Shown piece after piece: positions 20,226 through 28,438 of a stretch of 64,000 nt of DNA. Position 1 is the first letter of the stretch. The number at the start of each line of letters is the position of its first letter. This DNA is from a virus. The position numbers were made by a program, and so were the translations under genes. Below the pieces are notes generated by a model. That model saw nothing but the letters and a program-made list of their open reading frames with translations, did not search any database and was not told the origin of the DNA. The stretch spans positions 1 through 64,000 of the IMG/VR virus record IMGVR_UViG_3300030616_000017. The stretch is one strand, 5' to 3'.

Positions 20226-20861
20226 TTATACTGATCCGTCGAATCCAGCAAATCTACCAGGATCCACTAAGTTCTTTGTTGCTGTGAATACTGATTGAAT
20301 ATCTAGGGCTATCTTACCCCATATCGGATATCCAAAATTATCTGTTTCAGTAGATAGCGTGGGTTCTGCTTTCTTTATAATAATTTGATCAATTCTTAGC
20401 ATAGACCCTATCTCTAAAGAATAAATATCATTTTGAGATTTATCAATAAGATCAACTTCTGTAGGTCCAGGAGGTACCAGAATACCGCTTGCAAGAGCGT
20501 CTGGGAGAGGAATTTGCGCGAGAGTCATAATAGGTTTATACACTTGATTGAAAGCATCCGCTCTTTCCTTATTCACATAGAAACCTACGGTGGCTTGGAA
20601 GGAGAGAGGGTCAGTGCTTCTCCACACCTGCAGGCCGAACTGTTTGAACTTTGTAGAAAAGCCTACTCCAAAAGCTCCTTTAGATATCCTCCCCGATGTC
20701 TCTAAAATACGTAGTATCTTGTTATCGCCACCTCCAAAGAGAGGGCTGAATTCCGAAGAAAGAGATAACGTAATATCTTCCTCTAATATCATAGGAACTC
20801 CAGGTACCACTGGAGATCCATTTTTGTTTATTCTAAGTTTTTTTCCTGATGGTATTCTCAT
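20226..20861 (-). CDS. Baseplate/tail tube-associated protein
   Basis: 211 residues, not firmly recognised. Mostly beta strands with an N-terminal L-R-I-N-K-N-G-S-P, a central F-K-Q-F-G-L-Q-V-W-R-S-T-D-P-L-S-F-Q-A-T-V-G-F-Y segment and a C-terminal G-K-I-A-L-D-I-Q-S-V-F. The W-x-S-T-D-P-L-x-F pattern with following strands recalls tube-cap proteins (T4 gp48/gp54 position). It lies between tape measure and hub, fitting a baseplate-tube junction role. Confidence 0.5.
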   Translation of the reverse strand: MRIPSGKKLRINKNGSPVVPGVPMILEEDITLSLSSEFSPLFGGGDNKILRILETSGRISKGAFGVGFSTKFKQFGLQVWRSTDPLSFQATVGFYVNKERADAFNQVYKPIMTLAQIPLPDALASGILVPPGPTEVDLIDKSQNDIYSLEIGSMLRIDQIIIKKAEPTLSTETDNFGYPIWGKIALDIQSVFTATKNLVDPGRFAGFDGSV

Positions 20862-20870
20862 AACTCTCTT

Positions 20871-22565
20871 TTATTCAACCCCCATTACGAGTGCATCCAT
20901 TATGTTTGCTGGAGTATATTTGCTGGTAAAGTTTTGATTAACAATATTATTCTCCACTCTTCCTTCTCCACTTAATTTCTCTACAGCTTGCTGGAGCAAT
21001 GTTACCATAGTAGCTGTTTTGTCCGCTCTCAATGCATCCTGCTCCGCTCTCTGCATAACCCCATCTACCTCACTATCGTTAATCGCTCTTACTGGAGAGC
21101 GTGTAGCTACAATAGTATCTCCAGGAGCTGTTCTAAACATTTTTCCATTAGGCTGAATAACCATATCGTTGCCCGATGTGTATTCATTCATCCCTGCTAC
21201 GTAAAGTCCCTCAGCTCGAAGAGCCTTAATCTGATCAGCTGGACTCATTCTTGCAAAGTCTCTTCCAAGAGCCTTCACCCCTTCAGCTTGTACGTTCTGT
21301 TCTATTTCAGATTGTCTATAAGCAGCAAGCCCTCCGCCTCCACTTAACGCTAATGTTTTGAAAGCTTCTATAGGATGGTTTTTCCAATCAAGACTTCCTA
21401 AGAATCCAAAAAATGATCCTATGTTAAAAAAGAAATCTTTCATGGGGTTAATCAAGTTACTCTGTAACCATCCCCATACAGCATCTGCTCCTCTCTTAAT
21501 TCCAGAGCCTACATTATCAAAGAAACGAAACACCCCGTTAATAAGGTTTTCTTGTATCCATCCTGTAGCCGCTTCTTTTCTCTCTCCTATAAAAGAACCA
21601 ATAAATCCAAAGAAGTCTCCAATAGCTCCTGTAATGCCTTTCCACTTATCCGCAGCCCATGCTCCAGGATCAGATGAAAAAGAAGTTATTTCTCTATCAA
21701 GAAAACCGAGAACAGATTGTATACCTTTTACTAAGTTAGCGGGAAGATCTTTCATGAAGTTTCTTACTCCTCCCATAAACTCTGATTGCCATATATCTGC
21801 AAACCACTTCCCTAACTTATCAAAAGATTGAGCTATTTTCTTTCCTCCAAATAAACCCAATATACCGCCAAATGCAGCTCCAACCAATCCGCCAGCAATA
21901 GTTCCTATTCCCGGGACAATAGATCCTACTCCCGCTCCTATAAGAGCCCATTTACCCATATTCTTAAAAGCATCTTTGAGACCTCCTTCGCCCGGTCCAG
22001 CAAAGAAACCTCCCAACGCTCCCGCTACCTTGCTTACTCCCCAATTCTCAGCTTCAAAATATCCTTTAATTCCATCTACAGCCCCCCAAACGAGCCCCCC
22101 AGCAATTGCTGCCATAGGCCCTAGTTTTGACATCATACCGCCTATTCCTGCAGTGAGACCTGAGCCAGAGAAGAGCTTAGAGAGGAATCCTTTTTCTTTC
22201 TCCTCTTCCACATCATCTAGCTTGCCCGTTATGGAGTCAGCTATATACACTGACTCTGGGCTGTGATTGAGCATGACATTACGTTTAGGAGATAGCTTTT
22301 GAGGTCTTAGAAAACTAAGCATTTGAGAGAACTTATCATCTAAAGAATACATTCTTCCTACGTCTTCTGCCTGTGCTTTCTTTGCAGCAGGAAGAGCTTT
22401 AGCGGGAGCTGCCTCTTTTTGAAGATCTTTTATCTCTGAGAGCTCTTTGTAGATTTTACTTCCCACATCTTTAAGAAAGTATAGAGGTTTATTGACATCG
22501 GTTAGGAGAGCATTAATCTCATCTACTCTCTCATTAGCTCTCGTTAGAATAGGTATATCTGACAT
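20871..22565 (-). CDS. Tape measure protein
   Basis: 564 residues. The N-terminal 110 residues are helical. Residues about 125-250 hold several Gly/Ala-rich hydrophobic segments (A-I-A-G-G-L-V-W-G, V-G-S-I-V-P-G-I-G-T-I-A-G-G-L-V-G-A-A-F), followed by amphipathic Trp/Phe-rich repeats (I-G-D-F-F-G-F-I-G-S-F-I, W-I-Q-E-N-L-I-N, W-L-Q-S-N-L-I-N). Such a mixture is typical of tape measure proteins, which fill the tube and enter the host membrane. It lies directly after the tail chaperone with its frameshift, the conserved position. It is short for a myovirus, so the tail may be short or the protein may be T4 gp29-like. Confidence 0.75.
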   Translation of the reverse strand: MSDIPILTRANERVDEINALLTDVNKPLYFLKDVGSKIYKELSEIKDLQKEAAPAKALPAAKKAQAEDVGRMYSLDDKFSQMLSFLRPQKLSPKRNVMLNHSPESVYIADSITGKLDDVEEEKEKGFLSKLFSGSGLTAGIGGMMSKLGPMAAIAGGLVWGAVDGIKGYFEAENWGVSKVAGALGGFFAGPGEGGLKDAFKNMGKWALIGAGVGSIVPGIGTIAGGLVGAAFGGILGLFGGKKIAQSFDKLGKWFADIWQSEFMGGVRNFMKDLPANLVKGIQSVLGFLDREITSFSSDPGAWAADKWKGITGAIGDFFGFIGSFIGERKEAATGWIQENLINGVFRFFDNVGSGIKRGADAVWGWLQSNLINPMKDFFFNIGSFFGFLGSLDWKNHPIEAFKTLALSGGGGLAAYRQSEIEQNVQAEGVKALGRDFARMSPADQIKALRAEGLYVAGMNEYTSGNDMVIQPNGKMFRTAPGDTIVATRSPVRAINDSEVDGVMQRAEQDALRADKTATMVTLLQQAVEKLSGEGRVENNIVNQNFTSKYTPANIMDALVMGVE

Positions 22566-22599
22566 AGTATTACTTTTCCATTACCTTTTTTGTTTCTAT

Positions 22600-22613
22600 T
22601 ATATTATATTAGT
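22600..22613 (-). promoter_or_regulatory. Candidate late promoter motif
   Basis: ACTAATATAATATA, 34 nt upstream of the tape measure start and just after the end of the frameshifted chaperone frame. Confidence 0.6.
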
Positions 22614-22619
22614 AATTTT

Positions 22620-22749
22620 TTACAGGCCCGGAAAAATCTCATTATTTTTCTTTTTGTAATACTGTTCTAGATATTTCGTTCTGTCGAGTATGAGATGAGC
22701 TGGCATGCGCATGTAGTCTTCATGGGTTTCTGAGAAGTTACTGTTACCC
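22620..22749 (-). CDS. Candidate frameshift extension of the tail chaperone
   Basis: After the zero-frame end GTT TTT GGG TAA, the +1 frame is open for about 42 codons and ends in TAA at 22620-22622. The predicted tail (S-N-F-S-E-T-H-E-D-Y-M-R-M-P-A-H-L, then D-R-T-K-Y-L-E-Q-Y-Y-K-K-K) looks like a genuine helical protein. No Shine-Dalgarno sequence precedes its only ATGs. GGG before a stop, where tRNA-Gly could slip from GGG to GGT, is a plausible +1 site; a -2 slip on the T5 run is also possible. Tail chaperones upstream of tape measures commonly use such frameshifts. Confidence 0.55.
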
Positions 22750-23733
22750 AAAAACAACAGAATATTCTGTAGTATCCTCCTCGTCCACGGCCGGTATAAA
22801 GTCCAAGAGTCGAAATTGGAACCTCCTTGTTACTTTTTTTCCGGTGAGAGGAGAGGTGACTTCTATATCATTCTCAAGACCAAAAGCTCCATGCTTCTTT
22901 ACTATTTCATTGAAGCGTTTCCAAAAAAGCAGATCTAACGTATCGTATACGTCAAGCTTATCTTGTAAGCTATCTAAAGTTTTTCCATTGTAGCTTATGA
23001 GGGTGCTTGCTTGTCGTCTTCTTTCAAACTGCACACCTCTGTTCTTTAGATAACTAATGTAAGCTTTATAGGTGGAGGGGGTAATTGGTTGTTGTTTATC
23101 TTCTGGGAGAGAAGCGTTTTGTTGAAGAACTTTTTCAAAAGAACTAAATTGCATCGCTTCTGTTTCATACATTTCCGCTACAGCGTTCTTTGCATCCAAC
23201 ACATCTTGTAATCGGGGTAGGCGAAAAGCAACCTTCTCCCCTTTAATTGTTATAGTGATTGGTTCTTTGAACTCTTCTGCTAAATCAACAGTTTGTAAGA
23301 GAGAATGAGGTATGTCGATAGAAGGCCTATATTCGTTTCTCTGTATTCTTTCTTTTTTGTTCTCCTCCACCTCCTCTAACTCTTCTTGTGTGTAAGGGTA
23401 AGGAAAGTCTAAGATAGTTGAGCTCCAGAAGTTGATATAGATATTCATTAAGATTTCTTCTAATTCTTTTTCGTGTAGGTGAGCCACATCTATATCTTCC
23501 CACACCATCCCCCCTAACACTTGAAGAATAGTATCAAGAATATCTTCTTCAGATGCGAGAGCGAGTTGCATAGCATCAGCTCCTGTATAGTTACGCACGT
23601 GAAGTGTGGAAGGGGTATTAAGTTTTCCTTTACTACTAAGTTTGACTTTTAAATAAGAGGCAGGAGCTTTTTTACTCTGTTTCTTTTCTACAACTTCTTC
23701 ATTAGATTCGTCTTCTACAAAAATATCACTCAT
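22744..23733 (-). CDS. Tail assembly chaperone (zero-frame product)
   Basis: 329 residues in the zero frame. The N-terminus is acidic with a K-K-Q-S-K-K tract; the remainder is helical with a central I-T-I-T-I-K-G-E-K-V-A-F-R-L-P-R-L-Q-D and a C-terminal R-R-F-Q-F-R-L-L-D-F-I-P. It resembles T4 gp26-type and tail chaperone proteins only loosely. The position, between tube genes and tape measure, and a continuing +1 frame after the stop support the chaperone call. Its start follows a late-promoter motif. A hub assembly (gp26/gp51) role is the alternative. Confidence 0.6.
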   Translation of the reverse strand: MSDIFVEDESNEEVVEKKQSKKAPASYLKVKLSSKGKLNTPSTLHVRNYTGADAMQLALASEEDILDTILQVLGGMVWEDIDVAHLHEKELEEILMNIYINFWSSTILDFPYPYTQEELEEVEENKKERIQRNEYRPSIDIPHSLLQTVDLAEEFKEPITITIKGEKVAFRLPRLQDVLDAKNAVAEMYETEAMQFSSFEKVLQQNASLPEDKQQPITPSTYKAYISYLKNRGVQFERRRQASTLISYNGKTLDSLQDKLDVYDTLDLLFWKRFNEIVKKHGAFGLENDIEVTSPLTGKKVTRRFQFRLLDFIPAVDEEDTTEYSVVFG

Positions 23734-23763
23734 TACATCTCATCCTTTATATTTTTCGTTTCT

Positions 23764-23775
23764 TTATATGTTAGT
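23764..23775 (-). promoter_or_regulatory. Candidate late promoter motif (variant)
   Basis: ACTAACATATAA, one change from the core consensus, 30 nt upstream of the tail chaperone start. Confidence 0.45.
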
Positions 23776-23783
23776 ATATATTT

Positions 23784-24380
23784 TTATGCAGGTAAAGAGA
23801 ATTTTTCTATTACTTCATCTACAGAAAAATTAGCTGTTATTTGTTTATTGCCTGTTCCTTGGTAGTCCCATGCTAAATCTTCTATACCTAATAATAGTAT
23901 GTTCTTGAATTCAAAAGTCTTTATAGTTCTGTATTTAAGATCGGAAGCAAAAAAGCTGTTCACAGCCCCTGAAGGTAAAGCGCCCGTAGCTCTTAGATCA
24001 GAGAGAAGTGAATATTTCTGAATATTAAAAATAGCGTTCTTTGTGTGCTTTGCCCCATGCTTAAACGTTTTGAACGTTTCATCGTATATAGTGTCTTTCC
24101 ATTGTTTAAGAAAGGTATAAACCTCTAAATCTTCTGTTTCATTAAATGTGATAGAAAACTCATCTACAAACTCTACTGATGTAATATGTTTAGTTCCTGT
24201 TTTACGCATCTCCTTGCCAAACTTCTCAAAAGGAAGAGTGGTGCTGGAAACAAGAAACTTAATAGATAGCTCATTGCTGAGAAGAGGGATGTTCACAGGT
24301 AGTGATACATCTGTAAATATAATTTCCCATAAATTGGGGTTTAGATACTCTCTCTGTGTAGGGTCTAAAGTAATTGACAT
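23784..24380 (-). CDS. Second tail tube-like protein
   Basis: 198 residues. Contains F-L-V-S-S-T-T-L-P near residue 46 and a following V-E-F-V-D-E-F-S-I-T-F-N-E strand pair, the pattern of gp19-family tube proteins, where V-x-S-x-x-[L/I]-P starts the beta-sandwich. A C-terminal strand I-T-A-N-F-S-V-D-E-V ends the fold. It lies one gene downstream of the main tube protein, behind its own terminator and promoter. T4 gp54/gp48 are tube-fold initiators, so this could be the tube initiator or terminator rather than the repeating subunit. Confidence 0.6.
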   Translation of the reverse strand: MSITLDPTQREYLNPNLWEIIFTDVSLPVNIPLLSNELSIKFLVSSTTLPFEKFGKEMRKTGTKHITSVEFVDEFSITFNETEDLEVYTFLKQWKDTIYDETFKTFKHGAKHTKNAIFNIQKYSLLSDLRATGALPSGAVNSFFASDLKYRTIKTFEFKNILLLGIEDLAWDYQGTGNKQITANFSVDEVIEKFSLPA

Positions 24381-24396
24381 GCTTTTCTTTCCTCTC

Positions 24397-24408
24397 TATT
24401 ATATTAGT
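24397..24408 (-). promoter_or_regulatory. Candidate late promoter motif
   Basis: ACTAATATAATA, 16 nt upstream of the second tube-like gene and directly after a terminator hairpin. Confidence 0.6.
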
Positions 24409-24414
24409 GAAAAT

Positions 24415-24439
24415 AAAAAACCCCTCAATAAAGAGGGGT
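24415..24439 (-). terminator. Rho-independent terminator
   Basis: Perfect 7-bp stem ACCCCTC/GAGGGGT with a 6-nt loop, followed on the minus strand by a T6 run. It closes the sheath-tube transcript before the next late promoter. Confidence 0.8.
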
Positions 24440-24493
24440 AGAAGGAAAGGAGGGATATATAAAATCAATCACAAGGATTGATCATTTACATTA

Positions 24494-24574
24494 CTAGTTC
24501 AATTCTCTTGCTTCTAGGATATGATCTCCAATTTGTACATCTTCTCGAATCTCAATAATTTCGTCTTGTTTTAT
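24494..24574 (-). pseudogene. Decayed copy of the recurrent GD-module
   Basis: Between the tube stop and the terminator the minus strand reads K-Q-D-E-I-I-E-I-R-E-D-V-Q-I-G-D-H-I-L-E before TAG. This matches the N-terminus of the small head-type proteins at 30921 and 43581. The position of their ATG holds ATA. After L-E-A-R the frame breaks, and the +1 frame continues I-E-L-V-M then stop, the expected module ending. It looks like a remnant left by duplication or deletion and is probably not translated. Confidence 0.55.
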
Positions 24575-24588
24575 TGCTTTCTCTTTTT

Positions 24589-25107
24589 TTATAATCCTGA
24601 ATCATCCAAAGTAAGATAACTCATTGTAATAGTAACCACTATAGGATCGCCACTACTGTAATCAAATCCAATATCGCCTACATTCTGAACAAAACAACCC
24701 TTGAATCTCCAAGCCCCAAAATCGGGGATAGCATCATCATTAGGAGTTACAGCCCACACAGTAATGTTTGCTCTGTTGTTGTTAGCGGGACCATCAGGTC
24801 CAATTACACCGCTTGCAGAATCACCTACGGCATTCTTCCAAGCCACCAACCCTTTATAGATCCACCAGTTTCTATCTACTCTAAGATCAAAACTGAACTC
24901 TTTCGGTACATCGACTTTACCACCCGGCTTAACAATAGACACACCTTTATACGGTACTTCATATGTCTCTACGCCTGTAGCAGGAATAGTAACGCTTTGC
25001 ACTCTCACAAGGGTTGGTTCTATATCGATGTATGGAATAGGGTCGATAGACATGTTAAATAAATTGCTAAGCGCATCGTCGCCTGCATTATAGATTTTAT
25101 CAATCAT
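24589..25107 (-). CDS. Tail tube protein, gp19-like
   Basis: 172 residues, close to T4 gp19 (163). The pattern V-R-V-Q-S-V-T-I-P near 33-41, the strand E-F-S-F-D-L-R-V-D-R-N, a helix W-W-I-Y-K-G-L-V-A-W and the segment W-R-F-K-G-C-F-V-Q-N-V-G-D-I-G-F-D-Y-S are classic for the tube family. It directly follows the sheath gene and precedes a terminator. It forms the inner tube through which DNA passes. Confidence 0.9.
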   Translation of the reverse strand: MIDKIYNAGDDALSNLFNMSIDPIPYIDIEPTLVRVQSVTIPATGVETYEVPYKGVSIVKPGGKVDVPKEFSFDLRVDRNWWIYKGLVAWKNAVGDSASGVIGPDGPANNNRANITVWAVTPNDDAIPDFGAWRFKGCFVQNVGDIGFDYSSGDPIVVTITMSYLTLDDSGL

Positions 25108-25122
25108 TGTTCTTTAGTCTCC

Positions 25123-25135
25123 TTATTATATTAGT
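25123..25135 (-). promoter_or_regulatory. Candidate late promoter motif
   Basis: ACTAATATAATAA, 15 nt before the tube ATG, just after the sheath stop codon. Confidence 0.6.
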
Positions 25136-25137
25136 AA

Positions 25138-26709
25138 TTAGCCTATTACTTCACTTACCGATACTGTTTGACCCACATTCACAAATTCTAATTGTACTGT
25201 CTCGGAGAAAGGAGTTACCTTAACACCAAGTGTTAGAATGAATTTCCGCTGCGCAAGAGTATTGGCATCGTTGTTGTTCGTGTCGCATTGTGCTATATAT
25301 TCTGCAAGTAAGTTCTCTGCTAAAATCGGGTCCATAATAATAGAAGTTTTAGATACAGCAAGTCTTCTGTGTAACTCATCATTCAGCTTAACAATCTGAT
25401 ACACAAGAACTTGGTTCATAACGTTTGAAATAATATAATCAAATAGTCTTCTATGAGCAATCCAAGAACTATCAGAAAGGTTATTCGGGCTCTGTGCTGT
25501 ACGTTGAGACACTATCATTGTGCCGTAAGATGGGTATTGAACAATAGGGTTAATTCCAGCAGTATCAAGAGCTTCAAGCTCTGTTTCTGTAGGATCATAC
25601 TCCATCTCAATAATTCCTGAACCTAACTGACCACCATGATTGTTTTCATCCTGCCATGCAGGAGCTCCCCCATTGTAAATGTCACTCATCTGAGCAAGCT
25701 TCACACCTACACGACCTATTAAAGAAGTCCAGAAACTTGAATTGTTATATGTATCTCTTACTTTACCCTGATTCCAATAAAAAGCTAATCCAGCATTATT
25801 CACTCCGTAGCCTTCTTTAGTTGCAATTGCTGTAGTAGAATTTTCACCCGATGGCATAGCCATAATATAGAATGAATATTTTTGGTATGAACTTCTAAGA
25901 GAATCAAAGGCTGTCACAACAGAAGGATCAGCGGTTGGATCCATAAAAATGTCTGCTGCATATTTTCTAATTTGTTTGAAATAATCCCAAGAAGCAACAA
26001 GATCACTTGATTCAGGTTCTTCTCTTGCTCCTCCTGCAAAAGCTACATAAGTAGAATCATCAACAAACCCATTACCTATATCGTAAGTAGAGTTTCTTAC
26101 TACTTGTAGGTAATCATTGTCTTCAAAGATTTCTTCGATATAAATGTTCTTACCAAATCCATCCTTTTGGTTCTCTACAAGAGATACTGTATAAGAATCT
26201 ACTAAACTATAAGTAACTCCTGAATCCTCTGTTTTGTAAAGAGCAATAGTGAAGAAGGTGGTGTCTGTATTATACGTAACCTTAACAGCTAAATCATCTG
26301 TATAAGGGCTTTTTGCTAAAAGAGCAAAATATTCATTATCACTATTAAAAGAATAACTTGATACGAGGTCGGGATCAACTCCATCTGCTAAAGCTTCTGT
26401 TCCTGCATCCGTAACAAGAACCCCACCTAATTCTGAACCTGAATTTTCATCATAAGGGGCTGCTATCCAAAGAGCATCTTGTTTACAATATTCAATTGCT
26501 TCCCAGATATCAGGATATGTTGAGCTTGGCTTACCAAAAATATCAGTAATTCTTTTCTCTTCACCTTTATTAATTTTTATAGGAACTTTAGGTCCTTTAG
26601 GAGCTCTAATAACCATTGCTCCAATTGAACCAGCTTCCCCTATAACGGTAGACGATCTATCTATTTCTTTAACAGATAATCTCCATGAATTTGATGCGCT
26701 TGCTGGCAT
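25138..26709 (-). CDS. Tail sheath protein, gp18-like
   Basis: 523 residues. The N-terminus has I-D-R-S-S-T-V-I-G-E-A-G-S-I-G-A-M-V followed by G-P-K-V-P, the first strand pair of sheath proteins. The C-terminal third has S-W-I-A-H-R-R-L-F-D-Y-I, then L-V-Y-Q-I-V-K-L-N, R-K-F-I-L-T-L-G-V-K-V-T-P-F and V-Q-L-E-F-V-N-V, the handshake and helical core features. It sits immediately before the tube. It polymerises around the tube and contracts on infection. Confidence 0.92.
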   Translation of the reverse strand: MPASASNSWRLSVKEIDRSSTVIGEAGSIGAMVIRAPKGPKVPIKINKGEEKRITDIFGKPSSTYPDIWEAIEYCKQDALWIAAPYDENSGSELGGVLVTDAGTEALADGVDPDLVSSYSFNSDNEYFALLAKSPYTDDLAVKVTYNTDTTFFTIALYKTEDSGVTYSLVDSYTVSLVENQKDGFGKNIYIEEIFEDNDYLQVVRNSTYDIGNGFVDDSTYVAFAGGAREEPESSDLVASWDYFKQIRKYAADIFMDPTADPSVVTAFDSLRSSYQKYSFYIMAMPSGENSTTAIATKEGYGVNNAGLAFYWNQGKVRDTYNNSSFWTSLIGRVGVKLAQMSDIYNGGAPAWQDENNHGGQLGSGIIEMEYDPTETELEALDTAGINPIVQYPSYGTMIVSQRTAQSPNNLSDSSWIAHRRLFDYIISNVMNQVLVYQIVKLNDELHRRLAVSKTSIIMDPILAENLLAEYIAQCDTNNNDANTLAQRKFILTLGVKVTPFSETVQLEFVNVGQTVSVSEVIG

Positions 26710-26746
26710 TATACTCTCTCCTTTTCTTTCTTTTTAAAACTTTCTA

Positions 26747-26760
26747 TATATTATATTAGT
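26747..26760 (-). promoter_or_regulatory. Candidate late promoter motif
   Basis: ACTAATATAATATA, 37 nt upstream of the sheath start. Confidence 0.65.
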
Positions 26761-26772
26761 ACTGAGTTCTAA

Positions 26773-27459
26773 TTAATTCAACGTTTCTACTAAAACCTCA
26801 TAAATCTCGTCTATATCCTCTGTAGGAAGATTTTGATCAGCTGCGAACTTCAATAAAGCTGTTTCTGTAACCACTACGTTGGAGTTACTTTTGAGTGCAA
26901 GAGTTTCAAAATCAAAATCGATAGAGGCTGAATGAATCTTATTCCTTTCCAACCAATCTTGTTCATTATATGTGGGATTGATATCAAGACCACTATAAGA
27001 AAGGTGGGCTGGAAAAGCTATATCTTCTCCTTTTATACTTACAGAAGGTTTAAGGATAGTTTTATTATCCGTATCCCATACAAACTCACTGAATGCGTAC
27101 TTCACATCATAATCTGTATGACACCAATAGCTTGCTTCATAACTTAGAGTAATAGGCGCGAATTGCACCTTCTCTCCTATTTCATCTATAAACATACCTG
27201 AAGAGTACGCTCCAACATGCCACCTTTCTCTTATTCCAGGATCGTACCCGTTAAGATAAAAGTTAATGAAAGGAAGCTCAAGATTACCCTCATTCTGATC
27301 AGCTCTCTTTCTAAAAGCATAAGCGTTAGAGGCGTAAATAACTCGAGAAGCATCTCCGTTAAAGAACAGTTCTGCAAAGTGATCTATTGCCTGCAAGTCT
27401 ACTGCATAAATGTTATTGAGGAAGTTTACTGATGTATAATACTTACTTGTTACACTCAT
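26773..27459 (-). CDS. Tail-associated structural protein, unrecognised
   Basis: 228 residues. Not assigned to a family. Features include F-A-E-L-F-F-N-G-D-A-S-R-V-I-Y-A-S, L-P-F-I-N-F-Y-L-N-G-Y-D-P, and a beta-rich centre with V-Q-F-A-P-I-T-L-S-Y-E-A. The position just before the sheath matches tail terminator or sheath stabiliser genes (T4 gp3/gp15 role), which is only positional inference. A late-promoter motif abuts the ATG with no room for a Shine-Dalgarno sequence. Confidence 0.45.
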   Translation of the reverse strand: MSVTSKYYTSVNFLNNIYAVDLQAIDHFAELFFNGDASRVIYASNAYAFRKRADQNEGNLELPFINFYLNGYDPGIRERWHVGAYSSGMFIDEIGEKVQFAPITLSYEASYWCHTDYDVKYAFSEFVWDTDNKTILKPSVSIKGEDIAFPAHLSYSGLDINPTYNEQDWLERNKIHSASIDFDFETLALKSNSNVVVTETALLKFAADQNLPTEDIDEIYEVLVETLN

Positions 27460-27473
27460 TATATTATATTAGT
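27460..27473 (-). promoter_or_regulatory. Candidate late promoter motif abutting an ATG
   Basis: ACTAATATAATATA is followed immediately by the ATG at 27459, the second case (with gp25) where the motif directly touches a start codon. Confidence 0.5.
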
Positions 27474-27743
27474 TTACACCCTTGGTTCTTCAAGATCTAA
27501 GGAAGTTCTTACTTGAGATATGTTTCGGGGTTCTCTTCCGTAACGATCTTCATAGCGAGCATAGAGCATAGCGAGATAGGCTTTTCTAAGTTTTCTATCT
27601 CTCAACTCACTCTCATACCCATTGAGCAACTCTGTATTCGATAGCTCTAAAAGATCGTAACCGTATTCATCCCAAATTCTTTCTCCCACTTCTTGAGATC
27701 TTTTGCCGTTAAGTTGTTTTCCAAATTCTTTTAGTTTTATCAT
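27474..27743 (-). CDS. Small charged protein, unknown
   Basis: 89 residues, helical and rich in Arg, Glu and Leu. The N-terminus M-I-K-L-K-E-F shares the M-x-x-[I/L]-K-x-[F/I] pattern of several neighbours. The rest shows V-G-E-R-I-W-D-E-Y-G-Y-D-L-L and L-A-M-L-Y-A-R-Y-E-D-R-Y-G-R. No function is recognised. It is 15 nt from the tail gene downstream and 17 nt after the upstream gene, so probably co-transcribed. Confidence 0.6.
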   Translation of the reverse strand: MIKLKEFGKQLNGKRSQEVGERIWDEYGYDLLELSNTELLNGYESELRDRKLRKAYLAMLYARYEDRYGREPRNISQVRTSLDLEEPRV

Positions 27744-27760
27744 CTTTTTCCTCTTTTTTA

Positions 27761-28426
27761 TTAATACCTTTCAATGAAGGTTACTTGAAGTTTCTTTTCA
27801 TTCTTAAAAGCTATTGCAAAAAAGTCCTTTTCTTCATACATAGAAATAATGTCTCTTGTTGGAAGCTGCACATGTGATTTATTGTTACTAAATATGATTT
27901 CACTTCCTGTAATTTCCATTGTTGGTTGTCCCATGGTTATCGTAGGTTTTAGATCTTCCGAAATATATAAAGCAACTACATCAATCTTTTTACGTTCATA
28001 TTTTTTTAATTTTGCTATTTCATCTGATTCTTCTAAATTAGAAAGAACTTCAATCTTGTCACCTTTTTCTAAAACCACATTCCCGATTCTTATTTCTTCT
28101 ATAATTTCAATAACTTCTTTTTCCATTGTTTTCTCCTGAATGTTGTATAATTCTTCTATAATTCTTCTTAAATGTTTTTCGCAAGCGTTTAATATAACAT
28201 CTTTTGGAACTATTTCAACAGCTGTCAGCTCTTTAGCTTCACCATACGAATCAACTCTTTTGTCCTCTGCATAATAAGGTTTATAATTTTCAGGCACAAC
28301 TAAATTATTCCATTTTATAGCTACATCAGATCCCCAATTTCTTCCGTAATCCTCTACCCACCAATCCTTTCCTCTATTGTTGAAAACTTTCTTAGCTTTT
28401 TCATTATACAAACAAACTTTTCCCAT
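27761..28426 (-). CDS. GD-module protein with a nested internal start
   Basis: 221 residues as one open frame. Residues 1-100 are charged and Trp-rich at the start (W-W-V-E-D-Y-G-R-N-W-G). At residue 101 an ATG at 28126 with a strong AGGAG six bases upstream begins M-E-K-E-V-I-E-I-I-E-E-I-R-I-G-N-V-V-L-E, a full copy of the recurrent module. The downstream 90 residues are beta-rich (V-D-V-V-A-L-Y-I, I-F-S-N-N-K-S-H). A separate 121-residue product from 28126 is therefore likely, alone or in addition to the fused form. The role is inferred to be head-internal. Confidence 0.6.
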   Translation of the reverse strand: MGKVCLYNEKAKKVFNNRGKDWWVEDYGRNWGSDVAIKWNNLVVPENYKPYYAEDKRVDSYGEAKELTAVEIVPKDVILNACEKHLRRIIEELYNIQEKTMEKEVIEIIEEIRIGNVVLEKGDKIEVLSNLEESDEIAKLKKYERKKIDVVALYISEDLKPTITMGQPTMEITGSEIIFSNNKSHVQLPTRDIISMYEEKDFFAIAFKNEKKLQVTFIERY

Positions 28427-28438
28427 TCCTTTATCCTT

